Positions 11,660-24,049 of a stretch of DNA of 64,000 bases are shown piece after piece; position 1 is the first letter of the stretch, and every line of letters begins with the position of its first letter. The notes under the pieces are model-generated. The model did not search any database. It saw only the letters and a program-made list of their open reading frames with translations, and was not told where the DNA came from. Source of the stretch: Marisa cornuarietis. Taxonomy: Eukaryota > Mollusca > Gastropoda > Architaenioglossa > Ampullariidae. The stretch spans positions 6,330,001 through 6,394,000 of the forward strand of contig SMMW01000584.1 of assembly GCA_004794655.1 (NCBI GenBank), written 5' to 3'. The translations under genes were made by a program, and so were the position numbers.

Positions 11660-14600
11660 ATGGCAGACGGTAAGAGCCCTGCAGCATACTGTCGCCTCAC
11701 CTCGCTGACCTCAGTTGTCGGCGCAGCGCTGGCTTTGTGCTTGGCGGTGGTGGCGGTGCTGCAGCATCAACAACTATCCGCTCTGCAGGGAAGACTGGCG
11801 TCGCTGGAGTCGAGACAGGAGGACAGACACCTGGCAAAGGTTGGAGCAGCGAGAGAGACTCTGAGCGGGTTAAAACTGTCCTCTCTTCGGTCTTGGATAG
11901 TTACAAACTAATGTGTATAGAATCTTTGCAAAACATGCAGTAACGTTAAAAAAAAAAACTTTTGGCGAGTTAAGGGTTTTAAGCTAGGGCAATTTTGTCT
12001 GTTAAAAACATGTTTAATCTTATATTTGACGAGAGAGAAATTTTGAATTCCTTCATTGAACAGACCCGTAGGCAAAAGAAAAACATCAAATATATGTGCA
12101 AAGGGAGAGAGAAAATGACAGTCAGCTCTTTATTTGTGTTTGCTAATCTGCTACAATATTACCAAAGCAATAATTATGACAAAAAAACGGAGCAGGGTGG
12201 TGACAAAAATGTTCCGGTAGTAATTTCTTACTTAAATTTAGAGAGAGGGGTACTTTGGCTATCACATCACTTACACCCTTTGCACACACATAACAGCGCT
12301 CTAATGAGGTTCAAGAACGACTCAGCAAATTGGAAGAGCGAGTGAGGTCACAGGCACGTGATAAGAGACAGGTCGATGAAGCGTTGGAGGCCCTCGTCAG
12401 AGAGGTGATCAATGCCGAGGTAAGCTCAGTCGACCAGACCCTACGTAGTCGCTCCGGCCCTCTGTCGACTTCCCAACCCAACTTTCCGAGCTTCTTTCTT
12501 ACTTTCTCAAAACACACCTTTATCGTTGTAACAAAATTGTAAACGCTGTCAAGAAATATTTTATTGCGTCAAAACAAAAAGCAGCAGCTGAAAGATGCTA
12601 CTGAAGATTTTAAAGATTTTCCTGATCGTTGATGTATGAGACCGATTAACTACAGAGGTGTATAATACGTCCAACATTTTGTGATTGTTCTCTTGAATTA
12701 GAGAAAGATAGGAATGATGAGAAAAACAAGGAGTCGTTATCTTGATACAGGGTTGACGATCAAACAAAAAGTCTACTGACCGATATTTCAGCTGTGTGGC
12801 AAGATAGCCATTAAATAGCTTTTCAATTTCTTTTCACAAATTTTTTATTTGAAGGAAGTTGAGAAGAGCATGATTAATTGGGTTTGCTAATGGTTAACTG
12901 ACAAAAAAATGTCAACCAACTAAACAAGTAAGCGTCCATGTTTAAAAGTATAACCACATGAATGAAGAAATGAATGATTGAACTAAAACGTCTGCTCCAC
13001 TTCCAGGTGGACAAACACCTGAGCGGGACCAAAGGAGAGAAAGGTAAGGTAGATGATCTGGAATGTTTCTTTCATGACAGTCGTCACATTTAAAAGTTCA
13101 CCTAGAGTTTATTATACGGATTAGGACTCTGTATCCTACGGATTATAATTAATGAAAATAATGTAATTAATTAATTTGATATTGTTCTGGGAGGCTGTGG
13201 TAGATGCTTGGGCAGTTTACTGTGGATGTAGGTACAAAATGGTTTGTACAACATGAGGTTAGGACCAGCAGTAAAAGTGACGATAAGAATCATTATCGGT
13301 GTTTGTGGCGGAAGAAATATCGCCGTCAGCTGTGGATGTGGTATAGCTGTTGTGGTGGAGGTAAAAAATTTGGTCAAAGGAAAAGAAAACGAATGTAATT
13401 GTGTAGTTAAATATGTAGTCCTCACTGTGATCACTTTTCCTTGACCGTCCTCACAAGGAGCTAGTTTTTGAAGGTCTTCACATTTCCCTAACTACCATAA
13501 GTTTTTTTTTTTTTTTACCGTCTTCATAGGAGAGCCAGGGATTCCTGGAAGTACCGGAGTGCAAGGCCCGGCAGGGCCCCAGGGTGTAGATGGTAACCCA
13601 GGAGACCCAGGTTTGAAAGGCGATACGGGTGCAGTTGGTCCAAAGGGAGACAAGGGAGATATTGGATTACCTGGCCAGAAAGGTGAGCCCGGTGACAATG
13701 GGATGTCTGGACCCCCAGGGCCCAAAGGTGAGCGCGGAGAGGATGGGGCCATAGCTCCGCCCCTGGCCGAGAGCGCTCTGTGCTGCGCCAGACTGGGTAA
13801 AGAACTCTACCCTTTTGTGCCCACTCTACCTTCTGAGTTCCCAAACTATCCGGCTTTGTCACCACCATTTCTTAACATCTGCTCGTCGCTGAAACAACGT
13901 TTTAGTAAATTTCTTTTTTTTTTTTTGCCGGCACCCATTTCAGCTTTTATTTTACAGCATCTGTACATTTCTGACTTGGTCATCACAGTATTGTAAACGC
14001 TGTCAATTTTTAATGTGACATCATATGCTCCCTCAAAATGGGTTAATTGTTTTAATGTCCCAGTTTCGTGTCTCATAAAACACAGATTTTATAACTTCTT
14101 AAGTTTAAGTAAACCTGATGCGCATATCCACAATTTCACTGCTACTTGAGCCCCCCCCCCAGTCTCCTTCCCAAATTTACCTGTCGTATGTCACCAAAAT
14201 CCGGACTGTAGAGTGGACCGTGTACCCCTCGTATATTTGTTTCTGCAAGCTGCTCCAATCCCTGCGTCCTCTGATGTGGTCACAATCATGGCCACCAAGG
14301 GAAGCAACGTTCGACTACCATGTAAGGCCACAGGCTACCCTAGACCAACGGTCACGTGGTCGCCGGCTCCTGCCACGTCACAGCGGTTCGCCGTGTCGGC
14401 CGAAGGACTAGAGATTAGTGACGTGCAGATTCAGGACGAGAAGTACTACCAGTGTGACGTGTCAAACATCTTTGGTAAAACGACTTTGACTGTTCACCTC
14501 GTGGTGACAGGTAGGTCTGAGTTGCTGGGAGGTGGGGTGGGGGAGGAGGAGAGAGAAAGTGTGTGTGTGTGTGTGGGGGGGGGGGGGAGGGAGAGAAAGA

Positions 14601-17600
14601 GGTGATAGCTCTGTGAAGAGTTTCTTGGTTTATCTGGGGTCAGGGGATTTGACCTAGGTGGCAGGTTCTGGTCCGACGCAGCCCTAAAGCTATTAACTTT
14701 ATAACCTGACCTTTCAGCTCCCGTTCAGGTGCAGATTTCTCCTCAGGACAGCATCATCGACGACCACGGCAGCATCGTCTTCACCTGCGCCGTTTCCGGT
14801 TACCCTGTACCTATCATCACGTGGCTCCATGTGCGACCTGATGGCCAAAACGAATCTGTGACTTCAGATGTGGAGACGGTGGTCACTGCCTCCATGGGGA
14901 CGGGGACCAGCACTCTGACCTTGACGGACGCACGAGCTCTGGAAGCAGGAACCTACCTTTGTCGCGCGTCCAACATATACGAGACGAGAGAGGAAAGAGC
15001 TGGGCTTACGGTTTTGTGTAAGTTCTCGCTTACGAGCTTCTGTAAAGTTTCACTTACGGTCTTGTGTAAGAGTTAGCTTACGTCTTGGATAAGTTCTTGG
15101 GGCGCTGAGCTGTTTGCTCAGGGCACACATTGATCACTCGTTTGATGGGAACAGCAGGCCCAGACAAGCGTGGCTGGAGAAAAGTCTACCACGGTACAGA
15201 TCACAGTGCTAGTTAATGTAAGAATTGTATTGTAATGCAAAGGAATTCCAATGCTGCACTCAGTTACTCGTGGTTGGTTGATCAGGCGTCCAGTTGGTCC
15301 TGTTTAGTGCTATTGACTTATACCTCCTGGCCACTGCTGTTTGGCGTACACCTACTGGCTATCTCTGTTTGATGCATGTCTACCGGTTACTGATGTCTGC
15401 AGCATCCCCCGTCATCATCCACCCTCCTCAAACACAAGTCGTGCCAAGTGGCCAGTCAGTCATCTTAAGATGTGACGTCATTGGAACGCCAGCAACAACG
15501 GTTACATGGAGTTTTCCTCAGGTCAGCCATAAAAACAAAATCAACAAAACGGAGAGCTTGAGCACAGTTTGTGTATGAAAGCCTTTCCTGGAATAGAGGC
15601 TAGAGAGAGTTCTGAGAGAGGCTGATCATTTGTGGAACCCTCTGTTATTTATCGAGGGTATTTTTTTGGTTTAGCATTTCTTTCTCTAACAGGATCTACA
15701 TGCAATCTTCATGAGCTAAAACCGCTGTCTAATATTTTAAATGGAGAACTTAATTATGCAGTAAGGGAGAGATTATCAGTAACGAATTATATTCCCTGCA
15801 GTACACTAATGATAATCTGTGACTCTCTCGTACACAATTCACAGAACAATGCCCGTACATGTGTTTATCTACTAACCCGATTGCTCAGCAAAATAGCTGG
15901 AAACAGAGTATAAAGTATTACGAAAACATTTTCCGGTGGTATTTTATGATAAAGAGGCATGAGAGATTTTATATTAATATTTTTCTCTTAAGCACACCTG
16001 GATTGGTCAAGAAAACAGGAAGTGACGAAAGAGAAGTATTTCTAAAAATAACGTCGTCTGCACGAGCTGAATTCGAAGAGAAAAGATGCAAACCTCGGTA
16101 AAAGAAAACTAACCAGGACACATTGTGCTGAATGTTCTTTTCGACACTTGGAGTTTGTACTCACTGAGTAAATCCTACAGATAATGGCAACAAACGCCAG
16201 TGGATTAACTTTGTTCAGATATCTGTCTATACAGTAGTATTTTTACATACGAGTTTAATCCGTTTCACAACCGCGCTCGCATGTCAAATAACCTGTATAT
16301 TAAAACTAGTTTTCCCATATAAAATAAATATGATTAATGCGTTCCAACTCTCTCACAACAACATAATTTATATGTAAATACGGTATAATATACAGTACTT
16401 TATAGTAAATGTTAATGACACACTAATATTAATAATATAGATAATACAATAGTAAAGAATATGTTATATTTATCAATATATTACCTTGGAGGAGACAAAG
16501 ACTGTCGATAACGGAGGTAGGCACTTATACAGTACAAGCAAGTTTTGGACTTTCCGTAAAACGAAGAAATCTTCTTTATACAGCAGTGCTTACTATTCAA
16601 AAGCAACTACGACTGCTGGTAGAGCAAGTATATAGCAGCTATGCAAAATCGACGGTTTCCACACCGTCTGGTCTACAAGTAACATCGTAACACAGTCACA
16701 AACACAACATAATCAGTCGTATCTTGTGACTTCGTTTTGCTTTCTAATAGTGTCAGTGATGCCAGAAAGGACATTTTAAGATTTAAATTTTATGAAATTT
16801 ATTTTTTTTTATTTAAAAATTATAAGTAAACGTTATCGTACGGATGTTCTTCTAATTACGATGTTGAAAGAAAAGTTAATTTTTGATACTTACAGAACTT
16901 TTAATTATCATTGTTCTTCAAATACATGTACTTCTAGTATTTCATGCTGTTCAACCCTCCAAAACTTTAAACACATTCTTTGTAATTTCAGTCATTCGCT
17001 GCGACGGAAGGAGATCTATTATCAGATCATACTTTTAGACTAATTGTTCTGCGTGATAATGCAAAATTCTAAATCACAAAAAATTTATATTTCTGATTTT
17101 TTAAAAATCTTCTTGATCAGCATGTTATTATTTCAGGGAGGACAACCTTTCAATGCCAGGGTACAAGCAGACAACTCGTTGGTGTTGACGGCAGTGGATG
17201 TCTATAACAATGGCACTTATGTCTGTAAAACAAATAACGAACTCGGGGCAACATCTGCAAGCGCCGACCTTATCATTTCTAGTGAGCCAACCCACATATT
17301 ATGAGGGATGTTGCATAACAAGTAGTTTTTCTTCGGAGTTTTCTTTTGGATGCTGTTACAAGTGTTTTCTTTTAACAGAAACTGTCTTCTAAAACATTTA
17401 TATTCAAGAAGACTTTACCTCTTAAAGAATAATTTAACTTTCAAAGAATTAGCTCCGGAGTGTTGTTGACCTCAGGTCGCACTGAGCTGCACATGCACAC
17501 ATCACAGACACACCTGACGAGCGCTGCACCTTCGTGAGACGAGAAACAGTGATCAAAGGGAAACTACCGCACACTCTCTGAATATCCGTGTGATCACAAG

Positions 17601-20600
17601 ATTCTTTCCTTTCGTACTCTTTAGCAATTCTTCTTTGTTACTCTCTCTTCTCTGTTACTATTTTTCTCTCTTCTTTCCATCCTGTTTTTCTGGTAAACGG
17701 GGGATGGAGCAGTCTTTTCGTATCGATCGCATGAGCATACAATGCATGGTCTGTGACTATGCGACGTGAATATTCGTGTATATATATATATATAGATGAG
17801 TATTGTGAATAAAAAAGTGAACAAATTCTTTTCTTTTCAGTTCCAGTCACTGCAGATGCTTCTCCTAATGTGGCGTCAGTGTCTTCTCTACCTTACCTGG
17901 CGATGACGTGTGCAGTTACTGGCCAGCCGCGACCTACAGTTACCTGGACTAAGGAGGAAGTCAGGTATGGCCACCAAATAATAATAATAATAGTCCTCCT
18001 CCTCCTCTTTCTCCTCCTCGTAGTCGTCGTCACATAATAAAAGCTTTGAGAGGTCTGTCTACAAGGTTAACAATTTAATAAATTAGTTGGTTTAAATCTA
18101 GTGCCACAAAATTGATCTCACCTTGCTATCAAAAGTGCATTCCCGGAAACACTTCTGCTCAGTTGGTAAAACTTCAAAGAGATTATAAACCCAGCCTCAG
18201 GAATACCCTCTATGCCTTTTTTGGCGATGTTGACAGGTAACAGTCACAAGTGTTGAAGTCAAGTTAATCCGAAACTGCACGTACGATTTTCGAGTTGTCT
18301 TCCTGTAATTTGTCAAGTCCTCAATCCTGCTAGTGTTGTTACTGGTTCTGCTTTGTCCAGGAACTAACAATTGTAGTTTTGGTTATAAAAAAATTCGCAG
18401 TTTTTGCTTACAACCATAGTTCTGTAGTTAAAGTCCGTGAGGGCAACGGAATATCCAAAGCGATAAGCAACCTGTTATTATTAAAGCGAGGAAGGTGTTA
18501 AATAAGTTTGGTTACAAATAAGACATCCTTGACAACACAGCCTGGCTGATGATCAACTGGTTATCATAGGAAAGAAACGTTTCTTCGTCAAGGCAGTCTA
18601 AAACTATATACATACCAGGGGCCGTAATTATGAAGCGAGAGTGAGTCGTTTACCTCGGTAAAATGGGGATACTCGAGGAAAAGCGTCTTATTTTCGTAAT
18701 AATAATGTGATGTACTGACACCGTGGACACTACTTCATGTTTCTGTAGTCCAGGGCATCTTTGCCACCGCTTTATAACAACGGCTCCAGAGGTAAACGGT
18801 TAAGGAACGGTGGGGTCCTGACACCACTTTATAATTTCGGAAATAAGATGCTTGTCCTTGAGAATCCCATGTTGCCCTGGGGTAACGACTTGATCTTGCT
18901 CCTGTACGGCCCCAGCAGTCAGTCGCGTTCTTTTTAATCTGTCAGTCAGCCATCTGTTCTTCAACTTAAAATGAACATTGTAATGCTTAAACATTGACCG
19001 TATTTATATTCATACAAAATAACAATATATTTGAATACATGTAATTGATGTGTCTGGTGTATCTGTTTATGTGATGTGACTACAACGCACAAACAATATT
19101 GAATTTAATAAACAATACGGTACAAACACATGTTCTATTTTGCACCCGGGAGGCTCAAGGGGTCACCTCCAGACAGATGTAAAATCTGCACCTGCCATGA
19201 CATATTTCTGCTCCAATTTTGTCATTTTCATTTAACATTCTCTTCTAAAAAAACTTGAAACTTGAAGTTTTTCGAGCACACATATGTGAGCGAGATAATT
19301 TATCACAGGAATAGGAAGTTGGACACTGGTTACAGTGGAGATGGCAGCAGGATAGATCACCAAGGATTTTTTAAAATTGCATTACACACGGTTTTCTGAA
19401 AATTAACTTCATATTGCCAGCCGTGTGAAGGATGTGCGCTTGGATAACTCCTTCCCAGAGCAAACTTCATGCCTCTCTCCCAGAAACTGAACATTGCTTG
19501 CCCAGTACTCAATCACTCATGCAACATCTCCCACTTACGAAACATGTCATCAATCATCAATCAAATGCCGCCATTTTCTTCTATTACTCAATAACTTATA
19601 CACTTTAAAACGACTAAATAAGCCTTTTAGAACTGCATTAGAATTTACAATAGAATATGTACAATAAAAATACAACAGAATATAAATTTACAATGGAATA
19701 TACAATTCTTCAAATGAAGACGCACAGAGAGCAACTATTTTGTGACTCATGTGAATAAGAAACGAATTTAATGACTAGATGTTGCAGTTGGTATGCTCCG
19801 TAGGTAAGGTAAAGGTAAAGGTCATCCCATAACCTTTTCAGGTCGTAGGGGAGTGAAGTGTTAGAGACCCCACTTTTCTCGGGGCCAGCTTTTACATGAG
19901 GGTGGTGCCAATCTCCTCTCCCTCGCTGCCTTACCTTCCCCAACCCTCTATGGAGTCAGGTACCCATTCCCGTCAGCTGGGTCGACTGGGGGAAGTTTGC
20001 TGCGCTTATCGGGAATTGATCCAGCGCGCTCTCGGTTCGGAAGCCAGCGCTCTAACCACTTGGCCATCCGCTTCCCCCATGCTCCGTAGAGATGTGGTTA
20101 GAGCCCTTGCAACAGAAAATTTTTGGTTCGAAACTCACAAAAGCCAGCGACTAGAAAACTTCCTGTGTACGCCAGCCAGTGACTAAGCTTCATGTGTCCA
20201 CCAAGTAGTGATTATGTCCTGATTTGCCAGACAAAGTAGAAGCAGAAGGAAAGAGTTAGGTTTTACCACACGCTCGACCTAAAATGGGGAAACCACTTGC
20301 TCTCCGCCACTTCTACAGTCAATGGACTCTGGGACCCTGACTGGTCACACCCCTTATACTCCTTCACTTCTGCTTAGAGTAATGCACACAGTTTTAATCA
20401 AATCTGACCAAGTGGCCGTTAGTAGAGTATGTGACAAAAAAAATAATGTATAATAAAGTATTAGAGCATTGTCTGACCTTGAAGCTGACTGACATTTGTA
20501 CGGCAAAGAAAAGGGTATGGTGCACTACACAAATCATAAATACGATTGTGTCCTGTGCAGCATTCCGTCGGACCCTCGCTACATCATGTTGCCCAACGGT

Positions 20601-23568
20601 GACTTCGTCATCAGCGGCATAAGCTCAGCCACTGCCATCGCGGACTCTGGCGTGTACGTGTGCCATGCACAAAATGGCGTCGGTCAAGCCTCGGATAAGG
20701 TTATCGGTATGTCAGTTTCATTGCTAAGGGATCTTGTTCCTAGTTCGTTTATCGGTATGTTTCGTTCACTTTTTATTTTATAGTATGTCTTGTTTGTGTA
20801 GCATTTATCCGTGCGTAACTTTTCATTATTCGTGAAGCGGTATATGCCTTGCTCATGAATGTAGTTTATTTATCGACATGCCATTTCCATTGTTCATGAT
20901 TAGGGAAGTTGGTGACATTGTTCATGCATCGGTATGTTTTGTTCGTGGTGTCTTTATCGATATGTCACTTTCAATTGTTCATTTCTCAGTATGACGTATT
21001 CGTTGTTTATATAAAAAAGTGTCGTGTTCATTGTTCACATATCTCTTGGTCGTTTCTGTTGTTTGTATATCAGTGTGCTACTTTCCTTGTTTATTTATTG
21101 ATATGAATGACTTTCCTTTCTCCTTCTTTGCTCCATTTTTGCCTTTTCTCCCTTTCCTTGGCATCAGCGGTTCCAACAGTTTAATCTTAATGCTGGTTCG
21201 ACAAATGCATATTAAGAATTGCTCCTTGCGAAAAAGCCACCAGAAAGAAGTACATGTAGTTTTCCTATAAGAAAAAACAACTCTACCTAATCTTATCCCG
21301 CATCCCCCAGAAGATATATGTTCAGGTGTAGGCTTAGTAACAGTAGTCTTCTCGCGACATCAAAACCAACTCCTTTTGACACTCGGTATGAGTCCCCCCA
21401 CCACCACCAAAACTGCCCACAGATCAGTGTTGCGCTATCTGTTTAAAATCGAGAAACATTAGAAAGTCATGTTAGTGTTAAGTGAATTTGTAGAAATGGA
21501 AAATACTTGTAAATACTGTATTTCTTTTACACCCCATTGACAGCTTTATCAGTAATAATCACTACTTGTAGAAAGCACTGAGACTATCGAATTTGGATTT
21601 TCACCTGCTTATTTTATGAAGCCTTTTTTATTTACTGTAAGATTTTGTCAGATTTGACAACATCTGACATTGTCAGACGAGATTTTTTGTCTTAGTCGCT
21701 CTTCCTATTTTCAGCTTACGTCGATGTGGGTCAGTTGCAATGCAACTCAACGTTTGAGATCTGCACAACGTCCATCGGCGCAGTATGCAGGTATGTCCAT
21801 TTCCGGTCAGCTGAGATGCCATTTACAGGTGAGACTGACAAGAACACGCAACCTCCACCTATGAGAAGTTTATTTTTCTTTTCTTTTGCGGCGATACAGA
21901 TTTATAGAACAGAGGGAGGTAACTTTTCACATGTGCCTAATCCTCACGCATTTGATCAAACTCATTCCCACGTATGGACAAAGCATTATTATGTTATTTA
22001 TGCCAAGAAAATAACTCAGGACAGACGAACTTGGTGATCGTACCGCATTCTTAGCCTGAGAACAATGTTGTGCTATATATATATATATTTTTTTTTTGCT
22101 GGCAGTACTTGTTTATTATGTTGTGGGTCTTTGTTTGCGTGACCTCCATTTCACCAGCTGCTTGCGAGCCTGGATAACTCCTTCCGGGAGCAATGGCGAA
22201 TGTATATCATGTGTGGCGGTTTTTTTAAATGAAAGGGAAAACGTGTCTCCTATGCGGTAGTATCAGAGCGAAAGTGATTATAGTTTCTTGTACAACTTTG
22301 TTTTTTTTCCCCCTATTTCGCCGAAATTAGCTCGTGTAGTTCTCTGTCATTTCCAGGTTCGGTTCTCTTCCCTGTTTCAGATTTTTTTCCTTTAAAGCTA
22401 AGCTGAATTCACATACGGTAGAGGTAAATTTGGTACATGTGGTAAATTTTATGGAAAATTAACAGAACATAGCACTGTCAGCAGGGTCGGCACTTGGCTG
22501 TGCTGTGCCCTATAGGCGAAAGACAAATACTGCGTTCCCCCCCCATCTCCCTCCAAAAGTAAACTATCAACAAAAATATTGGAATACTTATATGTTTAGG
22601 CTTAACTCTATTTTCTTAACTGAAAATTTAAACAATAAACCTAGGCTTACAGATTACCATTAATGATTGTGGTGGTCTGTCTCAGGACTCATCAGATTTG
22701 TGTTCACGAGCAGACATGCAGCCAAAACATTTAGCAGTCATTCGGCAAGTCAAGCGACAATTTCATTCGATCCGTAAAGAACTTTTGTTGGTGACAAATT
22801 AACATGTATAACCTGGCTGAATGTGCATCATGTGTAACATTACTACCTTCCAAACAAAAGCAGTAGCAAGCTTATCCACTCAGGTTTTTTTCCGTTCACC
22901 TCCCGCCTACAGACCACACCAAGAGTGACATGATAATGACTAGAGATAGGACTGTAACGGATCCGTTCGCATAATGGAATGGGTTGTTAAGCTTTACAAC
23001 ACCACTAACTACTTGCACCCAGACAAGCAAGAAAGGTAATATAAAAAGTAAGAAAAAAAATAAGGTAAAAATACAAATCGTGTTAATAAAATATCTACAG
23101 CTAATATGACAGTATGTAAAATCATGCAACCTTTTCTTTACAAACTCTCATGACGATGTGGTTGTAGGACCACGGACGGTTGTATCCATTGTTGAATCTT
23201 GATTTGTTCCCACTTTTCTCCTTCGGACATAATCTACTTGACAAATATATTTTTCCCCATAATCTAATCCACAGATATGTTTTAACAGAGCAGCTCAGTT
23301 CAGTTCACAGATATTCTGTAGGGCAAAGTCTAAGTCACAGATATATTCTAATTGTACAGTTCGGTACACAAATCTTCTGAAAGACCTGTAATCCTGCATT
23401 TTCCCATCCCGAGAGTTTAGCCTGACAGTCGGGCGAGGGAGTACGAGGGAGATTCTTCAAGACGATAGCAATACGAAGCGTCGTAACCGCCGGCGTCCAG
23501 GTGCTGCTTTAAAACATTCCAATAGAAAGCACCGCCCAGTGTCCAGCCTGATGCGCACGAGATAGTGA

Positions 23569-23647
<79 letters not shown>

Positions 23648-23718
23648 CATAATGACACGTATACACACATACGAACATATAATGTCACGTATGTATAGAT
23701 ACAAACACTCACCTATAA

Positions 23719-23773
<55 letters not shown>

Positions 23774-24005
23774 AACATACAACGACATACACATATAACG
23801 ACACGTATACACAGATACACACAAAAAGTGAGAAAGACATGTAACGAGTGAGAGATGTATTGAGCCATATATTTTATTGTTGTCGGTTTGTTTATTCCAC
23901 AAGCATGTCCATGTTGTGTTACAGAGGCCTTTGTCCCGGCGGTTGTGAGGATGCGACTGGGGAACTGGTTGGACTGGGCATGTATAGAATGGTAAGGGTT
24001 ATCGG

Positions 24006-24049
<44 letters not shown>

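Noticed and set aside
16230..16400. AT-rich stretch with ttaatgcgttccaa resembling a dispersed repeat seen in other animals
   Set aside because: Only a short resemblance from memory; no second copy in the window firm enough to call.
19439..19463. ggataactccttcc match shared with 22170-22193
   Set aside because: Too short to define a repeat family without a search.
23585..23902. Val-Cys and His-Thr repeat open frames
   Set aside because: Translations of (CA)n/(TG)n microsatellites on either strand.
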